Shown piece by piece: positions 9,027 through 21,098 of a stretch of 64,000 nucleotides of DNA (position 1 is its first letter; each line of letters starts with the position of its first letter). The notes beneath the pieces are model-generated. The model saw nothing but the letters and a program-made list of their open reading frames with translations. It was not told the origin of the DNA and did not search any database. The stretch is taken from positions 18,061,989 through 18,125,988 of the forward strand of contig CM073537.1 in the NCBI GenBank assembly GCA_037074615.1, given 5' to 3'. The translations under genes and the position numbers were made by a program. The DNA is from Leucaena leucocephala. Its lineage: Eukaryota > Streptophyta > Magnoliopsida > Fabales > Fabaceae.

Positions 9027-12000
9027 TTATTCTTCTTCTGGTTCTTCTTCCTCCTGGAGAAGATTTTCTCTATTGTCATGAGCCCAGAAGCCACGCACAT
9101 CTATGAGCATACTGGCTACAGTTCCACCCTGTTTGCAAGCCAGAAGATCAGCCAATGTGATCTTAAGAGGATCCACTGGCTTGACCATGTCCCATATTTC
9201 ATCTCTTACATCTTCAATACAGAGTTCATAGTTGCCACCCTCTATCCATTTCTGGTGTACATCTCTGCGTTTACAGGATAGAAAAGATGAATATACCCAT
9301 TAGCTAAAATTTAAGATGATGAAGTCTTCGGCCGGTAACTAAAATTTTGTCCCTGTCTATCGGAGACTTGTAGGACATTCTCATGCACTACGAGCAGGAA
9401 ATGACAGTTCTTTTCTATAGGAAGATTGTATCAGGTAACATCCTGACTTTTGAATGTTACCCTTCTTTTACTTCCATAATTGGATTACACATTCATTTTT
9501 ATGCGTAGAAGTTTGTAACTACTGAATATAGAAATTGACTAACAAGAATAATTGAAGGAAAAAAGAAAGAAAGAGGCAGAGAGCATAGGATAAAGTAAAC
9601 AGACATTATTCTTAGACAAGACAATGATGCTGTGACAGTATGTACCTGAAAAGAGAGTGAATATCGGCAGTAGTAAGGTGACCCCGACCCTGAAGATCAA
9701 GACATCGAAACAAATAAGTCAAGCCTTCAGGGGTGTCTTTGTTCTCTAAAGCCAGGACAAAATCCAAGAAACTCTCGAAGTCCATCTCCCGGGTATTACC
9801 ACCACCACTCTTTCCACGACGAACATGTTCATCAAATACTACAAGAAGCAAATTCATTAATTTTCTTCCTTAAAAAACGACGAATAACTATAATTAAGAC
9901 CAGTGAGTTCCAGTTTTAATTTGGGTCTGATAGAATGAGTATGTCAATGCTATTTAATGAGGAACATGTAAATAGAATGCTCCTCAATATCCATAACACA
10001 ACGTGCTAATTTCTACCTCTCTCAACAAAGATTTCAGTCAAAGTCCCATCAGCATATTCTCGAATCTCCTGCTTGCTCAATGTCCCATTTGCATCTTTAT
10101 CAAGGGCAAGAAACATATCTGCAGAAATATTGATGATACAGATGATTACAAGTCCACGGACAGTTGTTTAAACTATTATTATATTTATCAGAATTTCAAT
10201 TCATGATGCGATTCACCCATTCAATGTAAACACATAATTCTCAAAGGAAAAAAAGTCAGGTTATATAGGGCAAATATAATCTGTAATTTAAGCCTCACTA
10301 GTTAATGGGAAATTAGAAAAGATTTGATCGGCAATTTGGAAAGATTTGCTCTAGACGTAAGAGTCATTATCGGATTTAGGTTCTTAGTCATTTTTATGCT
10401 TTTAGCAACTTCCTTTACTTTGAGTTTTTGTGCTAGGGGCTCTCTAAGAATAGCCTTAAGATATTCTCTTTTGTTGAAAATAATAAATTAAGCATTCAAA
10501 ATTATTATATCCATTTCTCCCTCCTCCCTCTCCCTTTTCCTCCCTTGTTCTACATCAGTAGTACTCATACAAATGCCTTACAAACAGGCAAAATCATCTG
10601 AATCTGAATAAGAGGTAATCCTGGATCCTAAAGCAATGAGAGAAACCAACCACATATTCGTTGAGCAGATGTCAAAGAGAACCAGTTTTCAGCTTGTTCT
10701 GTGTCTGTGACTTCTTCTTCACTTTCCTGAAATATATAATAGCAAATTTAAAATATAGATTTTCAAATTAATGCTTATAGAATTTAGAACCAAATACAGC
10801 TCAAAGATCTTTATACAGAACATAATCGTATTAATACCAGAACAAAAGGAAGCACATGGAAATAAAGAACTAAGGTTTAGTTCTAAGAATAATAAAAAAA
10901 AAAATTATACACTTTACCTGGTGAAGCTCCATCAGTTCTTGGAGACAATTACTAAGCAATACTTTCTTAATGCAGGCTTTTCCTGTAAAAGATAGTCATT
11001 CAAATATGTTTTGAATGAAAGGACACAGTAAATCCCAAGAAATTGGAAACTGAACAGTCAAATGTGTACACATGAGCATGCATATGTGATCTAATGAAGT
11101 ATAAAAAAGTATAGGACTGACTGCATAGGCAGCATTTACTTCAGGACATTTACAGGACAGAAAACACCCCTTCCTGGCACAACCCACGTCATTTACTTTC
11201 CATCTTATCTACTTAAACCCATGAAACACCATTTCATAGACCTTGTATCATAGAATGCAACAGCTTACCATCTTTCCTTCCTCATGTTTAAAGCTTGATA
11301 AGTAGTAAATTTAACATTGCCGCAATATTAAACAGAGAATGGATTAAAGGAAATCATCAATCTATGAAAATACAGTCCAAAATAATTTTCTATTCATTTT
11401 TTATTTGCTACTAAATTACTTTCCTAGAAGCCGCCATTACCATACACTCTGTTGGTTAATATTTAGTTAAACTTCCATTTACATTTTTCAAAAGTGAAAC
11501 CAGGATGTCTTATTTATTTTTCTTTTAAGATGTCCATGTCAAGCAAAAATGACCATCAACTATCAACAAGCCTTAGTAACAAAGATATCATCCATACAAA
11601 CCTCGTCTATGAGGATCACAAAAGAAGAAGAATTTGTGTGCGGCTATGCGACAATACATTTGCACAAATGCTGCAGGCATATCACGTAACTGTGCCAAGT
11701 TTGGAATAAGACCTCGTATGTAGGATTCCATTTCCTGAAGTGAAAAGCAAAAGTTTAGCAAGGTTAACCTAATTATTATGGTATTATGTATGAAAAAGTT
11801 TTAGACCAAATTAGGTCTCTCAACTACATAACATTGAGCACTCTAACCATTGCAAAACTGAGAGGCTTAGGGTTCTCAAACTTCTGAAATAAAAGAAAAG
11901 GAAGAGCATAAAAACAAAAAAGGGCAAAATAGAGGAGACTCCTTACACTCAATTGTTTCTTGAAGTTGGAACATAATTTCAAAACATATTAGATAATCAT

Positions 12001-14702
12001 AAACAAAAAGCCACTTTTAACAGGTAGCTGGTTCAGTGAAAGTTCAAACATTAGTTGTATAGATGCACACAACAAAGAAAATACATATCGTTCAATTTCA
12101 AAAATTGAAGGCATATTAACAATAAGAAACCATACAGGTGGCTGAAGGAAGCCATCAGAATCCTCATCAAGCTCACTCATGTCAATTCTCGCCTGTGTAA
12201 GTGAAACCTGCATAACAATAACCCATAAGTTGCAATCATAAATTAGAGATGGATTCTTCTAAGTAGAAGAAAAATGGTATAAAACTTTAACGCAAATAGT
12301 TATGGAATAAGAAACACACGGTCAAATATATGCTTGGAAAACTTTAATCTCAGGAGAATTAAACAATAATCCCAGTGAACGAACTAGCACAAGTTGACAA
12401 TGACTTACTGTTCGCATCACATAAAGGTAGAAGGGTAGGATGGCAATTCTTCCTTGCTCATCTTTCTCAAACTTCATGAAGTTTGAAGGACTGAAAAAGC
12501 GTCTGCACTTGGGACCTATTTGTTCTGTGCATACAGAGGCTATGTGGCAAAAGTCTTCATAATTCATCTATAAGAAACAAATTAAAGTATGCATCAATCA
12601 TCATGTTATTCCAACAGGTAACAAAATGAAGAGCTTGAGGATTGCTAAGGAGTTGTTCTTGGAAAATCATGATCCAACATATACAACATGGAGGATAACG
12701 TAAGATTCACTAGATGAATAACTGAGCAAAACCGTGTTTTATATTTCAATTATGTGATCACCAAGAACAGATATCACCGCTTAAGAAAACAATAATTTTT
12801 TGCAGACAACATAAGAACTCTTGAGGTTAGGGTATGCCAGAAAAATCTCCTTGTTCCTTTTGATGAAAAACATAAGAACATAAGACAAACATACATTTTG
12901 ATGAAAAGAGTCAATTTTTCAACAAGTTCCTTGTGATATATAGCATGAGGATCTCATGCTACAAATGCCAAAATAAAGGCAAGTCCTTTCTTTTTCATCT
13001 TTCAGATGGGGCAGGAGAATTTGGTTCAATCTCTCCAGCTCTAATGACTGCTGTTTGGATTTAAGTATTTATCATATTACCAAGAAGACAAGATACGGTT
13101 GAACTTGCATGCATCATAGAAATTTGCAAAAACAATATTAGACAGTGGTAAAGAAAAAAGAGGAAAAAGAGGCAGACCTTTTCCGCACCAGTGGCATCAT
13201 CAATCACACAATTTTCTCTCAAACAGACCCACATTGCATCCAAGTCATCGGCATTAAGCAAAAGATCTGATTGTTTCTGTACAAAGCATGGGAAATGTAA
13301 TCTACGGATAAAAGTTACATACATAAGCAGATGCAACCAAAAAATATAAGATGATGAGAAGATGATACCTTTAGAAACCGATACTTTGCCAATCTCTGGA
13401 CCCTATGACTGATTGATCCCTCTTCAGGTTTCTGGATGAAGACAAGGCATATCAGTATTTACGTTACAGACAGCTGCTTTATATGCATGCAGAAGAGATC
13501 AAATTGAAAACATAAAATAAACCATGGGTGTACATGCACTCATGAATGATGCCTTGCAAGTTTTATAGGGTAAAGGCTTTACTCAGAAAGAATAAACTTT
13601 TTTTTTTAATGGCTAAGAGCTTGAGGAAGCAAAATAAAAGAAGATAACAACTGTAACCACTTCATGTATGAGTATGAAGCAATAAACTGTGAATTAACAA
13701 TGCTGACACATGCCTTCTTGTAGAAACTTGGAATTGAACCAGCGTCAGCGTTTTTCTTCTGCTTTTCTTTAAAAATGTCAAGCAAAATCCTTTTTGTTTC
13801 AAGCTCTGCAAATAAGGTCATATTGTCAGTCTCCAACAGTTTCAAATTTGTAGCGTAATTAGGAAATCTATGCTGTGTGAAGTAACTAAAATCACTTTAA
13901 GGCATCATCAAGCAAGTAAGTAAGTCAGAAATCAAGAAAGAAATTTAAACAGGTTCGGCCACAACCATTTTATCCGCAAAGCAAAATACAGAAAATTATT
14001 CACACACATTGCTAAAAATGTCTTCATCAAGTAAAAATACATGATTTTCCCAGACTTCTTAATGGAGCCCTGAGGTGCATGGAACATCACTGAAGCATTC
14101 TGATCAACACAAACAACGCATCAAACGCCAAATAGGCCCCCTTTATCCAGGGTATTAGTAATCTTTTACTCTCACAGCCATAGCTTCAGTCCCAAAATGT
14201 TTCTGTCACAGCCACTTGAGCATCAACATCTCACTTACTATCTATTGCAGCACTGTAGGAAGCACTCATGGTTTATGTTAAATTCCTGTTCTGCCTCTCT
14301 TTCTTCATTGCCGTTTGTCTTTTCCTTCTTTCATCTCCCTTAGAGTGAGGCATTACAAGCAATTTACAATCTCTAGACTACGCTAGCATCTTGGCAGTCA
14401 CCAGCACCAGCTAATGTTTCACCATCGCACCAATGCTTCTAATAATTGATAACCTGCTCAAACTCCTCGCGGTATGCATTTCTTCTCTCAAAGCCCGAAG
14501 AAAAAGAACTGAAAGAGAATGCTCACAAGCGACTACTAATCAAGGGTTTGAAACGGTACGTACCCATCAATGCTTCGGATCCAAGACCGGCACCGGATCC
14601 GATAAATCGACGTAAATTTCTCACCCACAGCATGGACGAGGCCGGCGGAATTTTTCTCTGCGCGGCCTCATGGGTCTCGCCGTCACTTGAGCCGCTATAC
14701 AT
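9027..14702 (-). CDS. TON2: TON2/FASS, PP2A regulatory subunit B'', 476 aa
   Basis: Twelve exons in coding order: 14702–14564, 13805–13714, 13431–13369, 13276–13178, 12567–12409, 12207–12136, 11734–11602, 10982–10918, 10726–10651, 10118–10017, 9838–9646, 9264–9027 (477 codons). The product matches plant TONNEAU2/FASS along its length: MYSGSSDGE start, CRRFFSPSNFMKFEKDEQGR, and an EEEEPEEE tail. Two canonical EF-hand loops lie at 198–209 (DEDSDGFLQPPE) and 306–317 (DKDANGTLSKQE), as expected for B''-type subunits. By family knowledge it targets PP2A within the TTP complex (TON1–TRM–PP2A) and is needed for preprophase band formation and cortical microtubule order. The intron after exon 2 has a GC donor (AAG/GCATGT). 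It is divergent from the Obg gene, 2.35 kb away, as in Arabidopsis from memory. Confidence 0.97.
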
Positions 14703-14871
14703 GACGGAGGCACCTCCCTCTCCGCGCGATGCCGAGTCGACACGTTGGATCTCAAAGTTCAAAATTTTCAGAGTCTGATGAAAACCCCAGGAGAAGTAAA
14801 AGAATAACTCGAAAAAGAATGTAGTATGGAGTTCTGATCTCTCGCAGTGGAGACTCAGGCCATTTTGAAAA

Positions 14872-15370
14872 AGGCTCATGGACAACTTATGAAAAAGAAT
14901 TTTTAGAAAAGAGTTTATAGAAAAAAAATAATTTTGAATAAATAGGTGTTTAGATAGTTATTTTTAGAATGACTTTTTATGGTGGTAAATTACCAAAAAG
15001 GGTATGATTTGATTTAAAGTAAGAGAGAGGAGGGAGTTAGAGAAAAGAGAAGGGAGAGGAGAGAGGAGAAAGGAGAGATGGTGTAAGAAAAAGTAGGAGA
15101 GAGGAGAGATGGTGTAAGAAAAAGTAGGAGAGAGGAGAGAGAGTATAAGAAAAAGTAGGGGTAAGATAGTAATTGGATAATCCATAAGTGTTTTTACTGT
15201 TGAAAAAGCTATTTTAAATAGCTTATTCAAAACCATGGTTTTAAACCATAGTTTTGTCCAAAATCACTTATGGACAAATAAGCCTGTTTGTTTTGAAATT
15301 TCCCCAAATCGAGGTTTGGGCTAAAAGCCCTTTTAAAACCGCGGTTTGTTAACTTACCAAACAGGCTCTA
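14872..15370. mobile_element. TE-derived element with 31-bp minisatellite
   Basis: The right part ends in ACTTACCAAACAGGCTC, and AGCCTGTTTG recurs inverted at about 15283, giving hAT-like end sequences. The left part shares the TTTAGATAGTTATTTTTA block with the element at 7080. A 31-bp unit containing GTGTAAGAAAAAGTAGGAG is repeated three times (starts about 15081, 15112, 15143). True ends are uncertain. Confidence 0.4.
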
Positions 15371-16930
15371 AAATTGGAAGCAGGAGAGTACGGATGGGTG
15401 CTGTAAACAAAATAGGTAAGTCCCAGGGCTTGTGTTAGGTAAATAAAGACAATATATAGGAGAGATGCGCAAATAAAGAGAATATGTATATCCATATATA
15501 ACCGCTAGTTCCGGGATCATAGATAAATTGGAGGAGAGTATAAGCCCTCAATATACCGTTATTTAGAGGATATATATAAATAATTTAATTATTGAAAAGT
15601 TCTACTAATAAATAAGTAAATATATTATCATTTTTATAAAAAAAAAAAATTATCGTGACATGTTTTGTTCTTCAACTAAAAAGATTAGAGACTAAACCCA
15701 GTTTAATTTTCTATCAAGATTTCTCTTAAACTAAATTAGATCTCAGGTTAAAAATAAATTTAATGCGGTCTGATCTTTGTGTAACCTTACTAATATTTTT
15801 ATATTTAATCACTTTTAAGCAATTATTTTTTTTTTTCAAATCTCATAGTAATTTGTATTCTCTTTTCTCATGTTAAATTAGGCAATTTCACCCTCACACA
15901 ACAAAAGTATACTTATTTAAATATCTTATAAAATTAAATGTTAAGAGAGTGGAAGTAAGATACCAGATGAATCATGCTTTTGTCATAAAATTAGGATGCA
16001 AGATGATATGTCAAAGAAATAAATTTTGGGTGTATTGAAAGGGAAGTACAGTTGTGGTGGAAGTGTCAAAGGCAAAACTCTCATATAAGGATTAAAAGAT
16101 ATTATTGGGATTAAGTGTGAGAGAATACCTTATAAAAGTACGAGAGGTAGAACAGCCATATGTGTGTGGGATTGATAGGATATATTTGAGTTGGGGGGTA
16201 TTTGGTTTTGTTTATTTTAATTGATTTTGTGCAATAAAGATAAAACATAAAAGTGATTTTTTGAGGAATTGTCAAACAGCACTAGGTGTGTGTTTGGAAA
16301 TATGTTAGATTTGGTTAAAATTACGTTTAGAATGTGTTCCTAAGTGACGAAATAAATAACTTTGGATGATGAACATGTATTTTAGCTCAAACTGATCGAG
16401 AGGGGTGACTTATAAGGGATGTAAGAAAGCTCCTGGTGAAAGTTGTTTTGTTTATGTTTTTGCCTGTCTCAACCTCTCCAACTTTGTGTATTCTATCAGC
16501 TTGTCGTGTTTAAAAAACTGGATCAAATCAAATTTGGATAATTAGAGTGTGAAGGAAACCAATTAAGTAATGTTGAGCGGATGAATGTTAATGCTGATGA
16601 AATCCTAGGAACAACGAAGATTGCATTGCATGCTGGAATCATTTCAAAACCCAGGGATATATGTATGTAAAGAGCGATTGAATTGAAAACAAGCTATTCA
16701 TGCTATGAAAATTAAGGGAGAATATGGCAATGAAAAGCACATGATTGTGAGATCGTAGTTCAACCGAACAGAGGATGATCTCTATCTCTAGCTTATATCC
16801 CAATTAGTAGTCCTGCAAAAATATCTCCCCTTTTCATATCCCATCATCATAAACGGCAGATAATAGTGAAGCAAACGACACGTCTCGTTTCCCTGGGGTC
16901 CAACGGCAATAGCCATTGGGGTTAACGACA
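15371..16930. other. Intergenic region between TON2 and Obg gene
   Basis: A/T-rich, with no coding segment recognised. Around 16190–16330, phrases such as GGTATTTGGTTTTG and GTGTGTTTGGAAATATG suggest relics of small DNA transposons. The last part is the promoter of the Obg gene. Confidence 0.35.
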
Positions 16931-16933
16931 TGA

Positions 16934-16939
16934 CACGTG
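16934..16939 (+). promoter_or_regulatory. G-box upstream of the Obg gene
   Basis: The motif GACACGTGGCGCC contains a perfect CACGTG with the ACGTGGC extension used by bZIP/bHLH factors in light- and ABA-regulated genes. It lies 113 bases before the Obg ATG, a typical proximal promoter position for a nuclear gene of a chloroplast protein. Confidence 0.55.
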
Positions 16940-17052
16940 GCGCCTTATCCAGTTGAACTTTTGCCGCTATTTTCCTCGCTTCGTGTTTTCCCGTTAGGTG
17001 TTCTCTTCACAAGCCGCGCTGTCCAACATTGCTTCTCCAGAGTGACACAGAA

Positions 17053-20000
17053 ATGGCTTCTTCAATGTCGGTGTGCTTCTCCTCCAAAGCTTTAGCTCGA
17101 CCTAATACTCAGAATCCTCGTAGAAGCACTGACAAAAAGCAATTCCGGAACCCTAAGCTTAACCCTAAATTTAAAAAGCATATCGGCAGATACAGACCAC
17201 CGCCTGACCCGGTGGTGCTTCCCGGAGGCGAAGCCACCACCTATACTCGTCTTCCTCCTAAGGATGACTATGAATACTCCGCTCCCTCATTGGAAGTCAA
17301 GCTTTCTGAGTCAGGCCCGGCAACATTTAAGGAAGAAGCTGATGAACTGCTCGACGGAGAGGAAGAAGATGAACTCATTGATGAAGATGTCGTTCGCGGT
17401 AATTTGGGAGGAAACTATAAAAATTTCGAAATTTTTGAAGTCAGTGATGATTCTGAATATGAATTTGGTGATGGAGAAGAACTGGAAGAAGAAATAGATG
17501 ATGATGAAAAGTTGGACTTTATGGATAGCACAAATGCGAGCATTTCTAGCAACGACGATGGGGTTGATTTATCGGAGTTTGAAAATGGTGACTACGTCGC
17601 TTTATCCGACGATAGCGAGGACATCTTTGAGGGGGGAGTTATAAAGGAGAAGGGCGTGCCAGCTGTTATGCGATGTTTCGACCGTACCAAAATATATGTG
17701 AAGGCTGGGGATGGCGGAAATGGAGTTGTAGCTTTCCGTCGTGAGAAGTACGTGCCACTGGGTGGCCCATCGGGTGGCGATGGAGGGAGAGGAGGAAATG
17801 TCTATATTGAAGTTGATGGGTCTATGAATTCACTTTTGCCATTTCGGAATAGTGTGCATTTTCGGGCGGGACGAGGAAGTCATGGACAGGGAAGGATGCA
17901 AAGTGGGGCTAAAGGAGAAGATGTCGTAGTGAAGGTGGCTCCAGGAACAGTGATAAGAGAGGCAGGACAAGATGAAGTGTTATTAGAATTGCTATATCCA
18001 GGGCAGAGAGCATTATTATTGCCAGGGGGCAGAGGTGGTAGAGGAAATGCATCGTTTAAGACTGGGACGAATAAGGTACCCAGGATTGCTGAGAATGGCG
18101 AAGAGGGTCCAGAGAAGTGAGTTCTCCTCCGGCCTAAATTGTGTTTTCTTTCCCTCTGCTGTTTTGGCTCTCATTAAATTGTGTTTTATCTGATAGTTGT
18201 TGTCTGCATTCTGCTTCTGTTAATTCTGCTAATCAAGATTATTTGGATCAATCAAATGGTATTCGTTCAATTGCAGGCCAAAATAGAAGTCCTTCAACTG
18301 TGAAATATGCTATATGATTTGTGAACAAATATACCTAAGATTATATGTGAAATTGCTACAAGAAGAGTGTTGTCATTTATTTATTTGAATGGGGTGAGAG
18401 ACTTCTATATAGTGTGGGTGAGTTGGCTAGATTCATGTTAACGGTTCTCTTATGACTACGAGAACTGGCTACTATCTTGCTGGCTCTTTTCACAAATCTT
18501 TGTAATATGAAAAGGAGGCTTGACCGCATTCAAAAGCATTGTTGTTATCAACTGAAACGAAAAAGTGTGTAGTTGTGCTATTAGAAAAACGTGTATAGTT
18601 GTCAGTGCTCGTTGTAATGATAAGATGTATTTGTTTATTTATTTTCCTGCATCTCAGCTCATTTGTTTGTTTATTAAGAATAACTTTCCCCTCATTTTTT
18701 GGGTCAGGTGGTTTGAGTTAGAGCTGAAGCTGGTTGCAGATGTTGGTATAGTTGGTGTTCCAAATGCAGGGAAAAGTACACTTTTGAGTGTGATCAGTGC
18801 TGCCAAGCCAACAGTGGCAAATTACCCCTTTACAACACTGCTTCCTAATCTAGGCGTTGTTTCCTTTGACTATGATTCAACAATGGTTGTGGCAGACCTC
18901 CCTGGTCTACTTGAAGGAGCACACCGAGGTTTTGGATTAGGTCATGAATTTCTAAGACACACTGAAAGGTGTTCTGCCCTGGTAAGTATACGTGGTCGTG
19001 ATGACCACATGTATGTTCTCTTCTGCTTCCTGTGGTTCAACTGACACACAAGTCTTAAAGCATGGAACTATGTTCACCATAGACCCTGCATCCTTTCTCC
19101 CTTGAAACTTACAAATTGTGAAACTTTTCTGCGTTCCTGGTGACACTTGCCTCCCACAATGAGACTTTAAGTTGTTATACTGATTCATTGACAAACTTTG
19201 AAACTAAATAGTAAATATTGAAACGACTTCTGTTTTTCTGTTCTACTTGTCTTTCAAAGGCTGACATATTTGATATGTTTGGGCTTCTTTTTCTCATTTT
19301 CCCTTCTTTCTTCTATTCTATTTTTTTCCTTTTTTCTTTTTTTACAAATATGCCTCTGTATTGTATTTTAGGTGCATGTTGTTGACGGCTCTTCACCTCA
19401 GCCAGATCTAGAGTTTGACGCAGTTCGTCTAGAACTAGAACTATTTAGTCCTGAACTTGCTGAGAAACCTTATGTGGTTGCTTATAACAAAATGGATCTT
19501 CCTGAAGCATATGAGAAGTGGCCATCCTTTAGGGAAAAGCTACAATCTTGTGGTATCAGACCTTTTGCCATGAGTGCTGTGAAAAGAGAAGGTACTTATG
19601 AAGTTATTTGTGCGGCTTATGAGCTTTTATACCAAACTAAAGAGGCCAAGGAGGAATATCAAGGTCTGCATTTGATTCATTTTTGTTCTTAAGATTCTTG
19701 TCCTATTTTCAGTTAATTCTGATTACTTAATTTGCCATACATATTCATGCATGTGAATTTTCTCTCTGTTTCAGATGGAAGAGAGAACGTAAATTTAAAC
19801 CATGTAGCCCAAGTTGTAGAAAAACAGCGAAGCGCCCCCATAGGTGATTTTGAGGTTTTTCATGACAGCAGTACAAATACTTGGCATGTAGTAGGATCTG
19901 GATTGCAACGTTTTTCTCAGATGACAAATTGGCGGTAGGTTAAAGAGTATTCCATGTGAACAGCATGCGATTTGCTATCATGACTACCCTTCATTCTCCA

Positions 20001-21098
20001 ATGTCTTGTACATCTTAAACATAATATAATTTTTAGGGTCTGACTTCTAATGTCATTTAACATAATAATGTGTAGAAAATGTGTATTACATACTTGTTCT
20101 TAAAACCATATGACTTATGATTAAGCTGAGACATTATTACTCCATCCTTCCCTAGAGCTTCTTGCATGGATTTTTGAAGTCTTCAAGTAATGTACCATAA
20201 ACATGAAGACTCAGAATCAAGTGATCTGTGTTATGAAATTATGAGGATGAGCTAGCATTTTCTGTAGAGGATCATCATTCTCTGCACTTATTATTCTCTG
20301 TAAGGAAAGTTAATCCGTTAAGTGGATATAATGTTATTTTTCAATGCACATTGAACCTTAATTATATATGCACATTTAATATTGTGAGTTGTGACAATAT
20401 GAAGAAAGGAAACTCCACCTACTCTGTCATGGTTGATATTTGGGTACTAAAGATGTGCTTAGAAACAAGCATTTATTACGAATTGTAATGTGCCTGAAAT
20501 TGCAGTTCCTGTTCATGGCCAACCTTATGATAACTGTCATGCATGTTTGATAGGTATATTGACTCAGAGAGAAGATTTCAACATGTCCTTGAGGCTTGTG
20601 GTGTGTACAAGTCTCTCATGAAACGTGGCGTAAAGGAAGGAGACACGGTGATTGTTGGGGAGGTATGTCCTTTGTTTCTTGTCCTCTTTTTTGTATTGTT
20701 ATCCTTACTAGCACAATCATCTAATACATGAACATATAGTTATTGTACTAATTGAAATTCAATCATCATGACTTGGTTTAAATTTATTCACAGAGATTTC
20801 TTAGAAGAAATAACAGTTTCAACCCCTGCCATTTTCCGTTCCCACAATTAACTTGGAAAGAATATATACAAAGCAATAAAATATTGCAGTTTAGTTTTCA
20901 AAAAAATAAAATAAATTGCAGTATAAATTTTTTGTTAGCTCTTGGACAATGTTTTGTATGTTGTGTACCAATGACCATATGATTCTTTATGCTATTTATC
21001 AGATTGAGATGGTTTGGCATGACTCTGATGGCAAGTCTAGTGCGTCAAGAATGAAGAGAAGATCCACAGACTCAGCTAAATGGGCCGAATGGAAGTAG
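17053..21098 (+). CDS. OBGC1: Chloroplast Obg GTPase (OBGC/CPSAR1), 664 aa
   Basis: Exons 17053–18116, 18708–18981, 19372–19663, 19775–19934, 20554–20662 and 21003–21098 give 665 codons. The N-terminus is Ser/Arg-rich without acids over the first 25 residues or so, fitting a chloroplast transit peptide. Residues about 93–195 are strongly acidic. The glycine-rich Obg fold spans about 208–362, with GGPSGGDGGRGGN and PGGRGGRGN. The G domain has P-loop GVPNAGKST (371–379), DLPGL (418–422) and NKMD (485–488). A C-terminal Obg extension (OCT) follows. Known role in plants: thylakoid or stroma GTPase for plastid ribosome assembly and thylakoid biogenesis, embryo-essential in Arabidopsis. A G-box lies upstream. 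Length fits the family (about 680 aa). Confidence 0.96.

Noticed and set aside
9021..9281. 86-codon plus-strand frame
   Set aside because: Antisense shadow of the last TON2 exon.
14433..14778. Two plus-strand frames of 60 and 110 codons
   Set aside because: Antisense to TON2 exon 1, which is fixed by homology (MYSGSSDGE start).
19732..19938. 68-codon frame as a separate gene start
   Set aside because: It is Obg exon 4 with upstream intron sequence.
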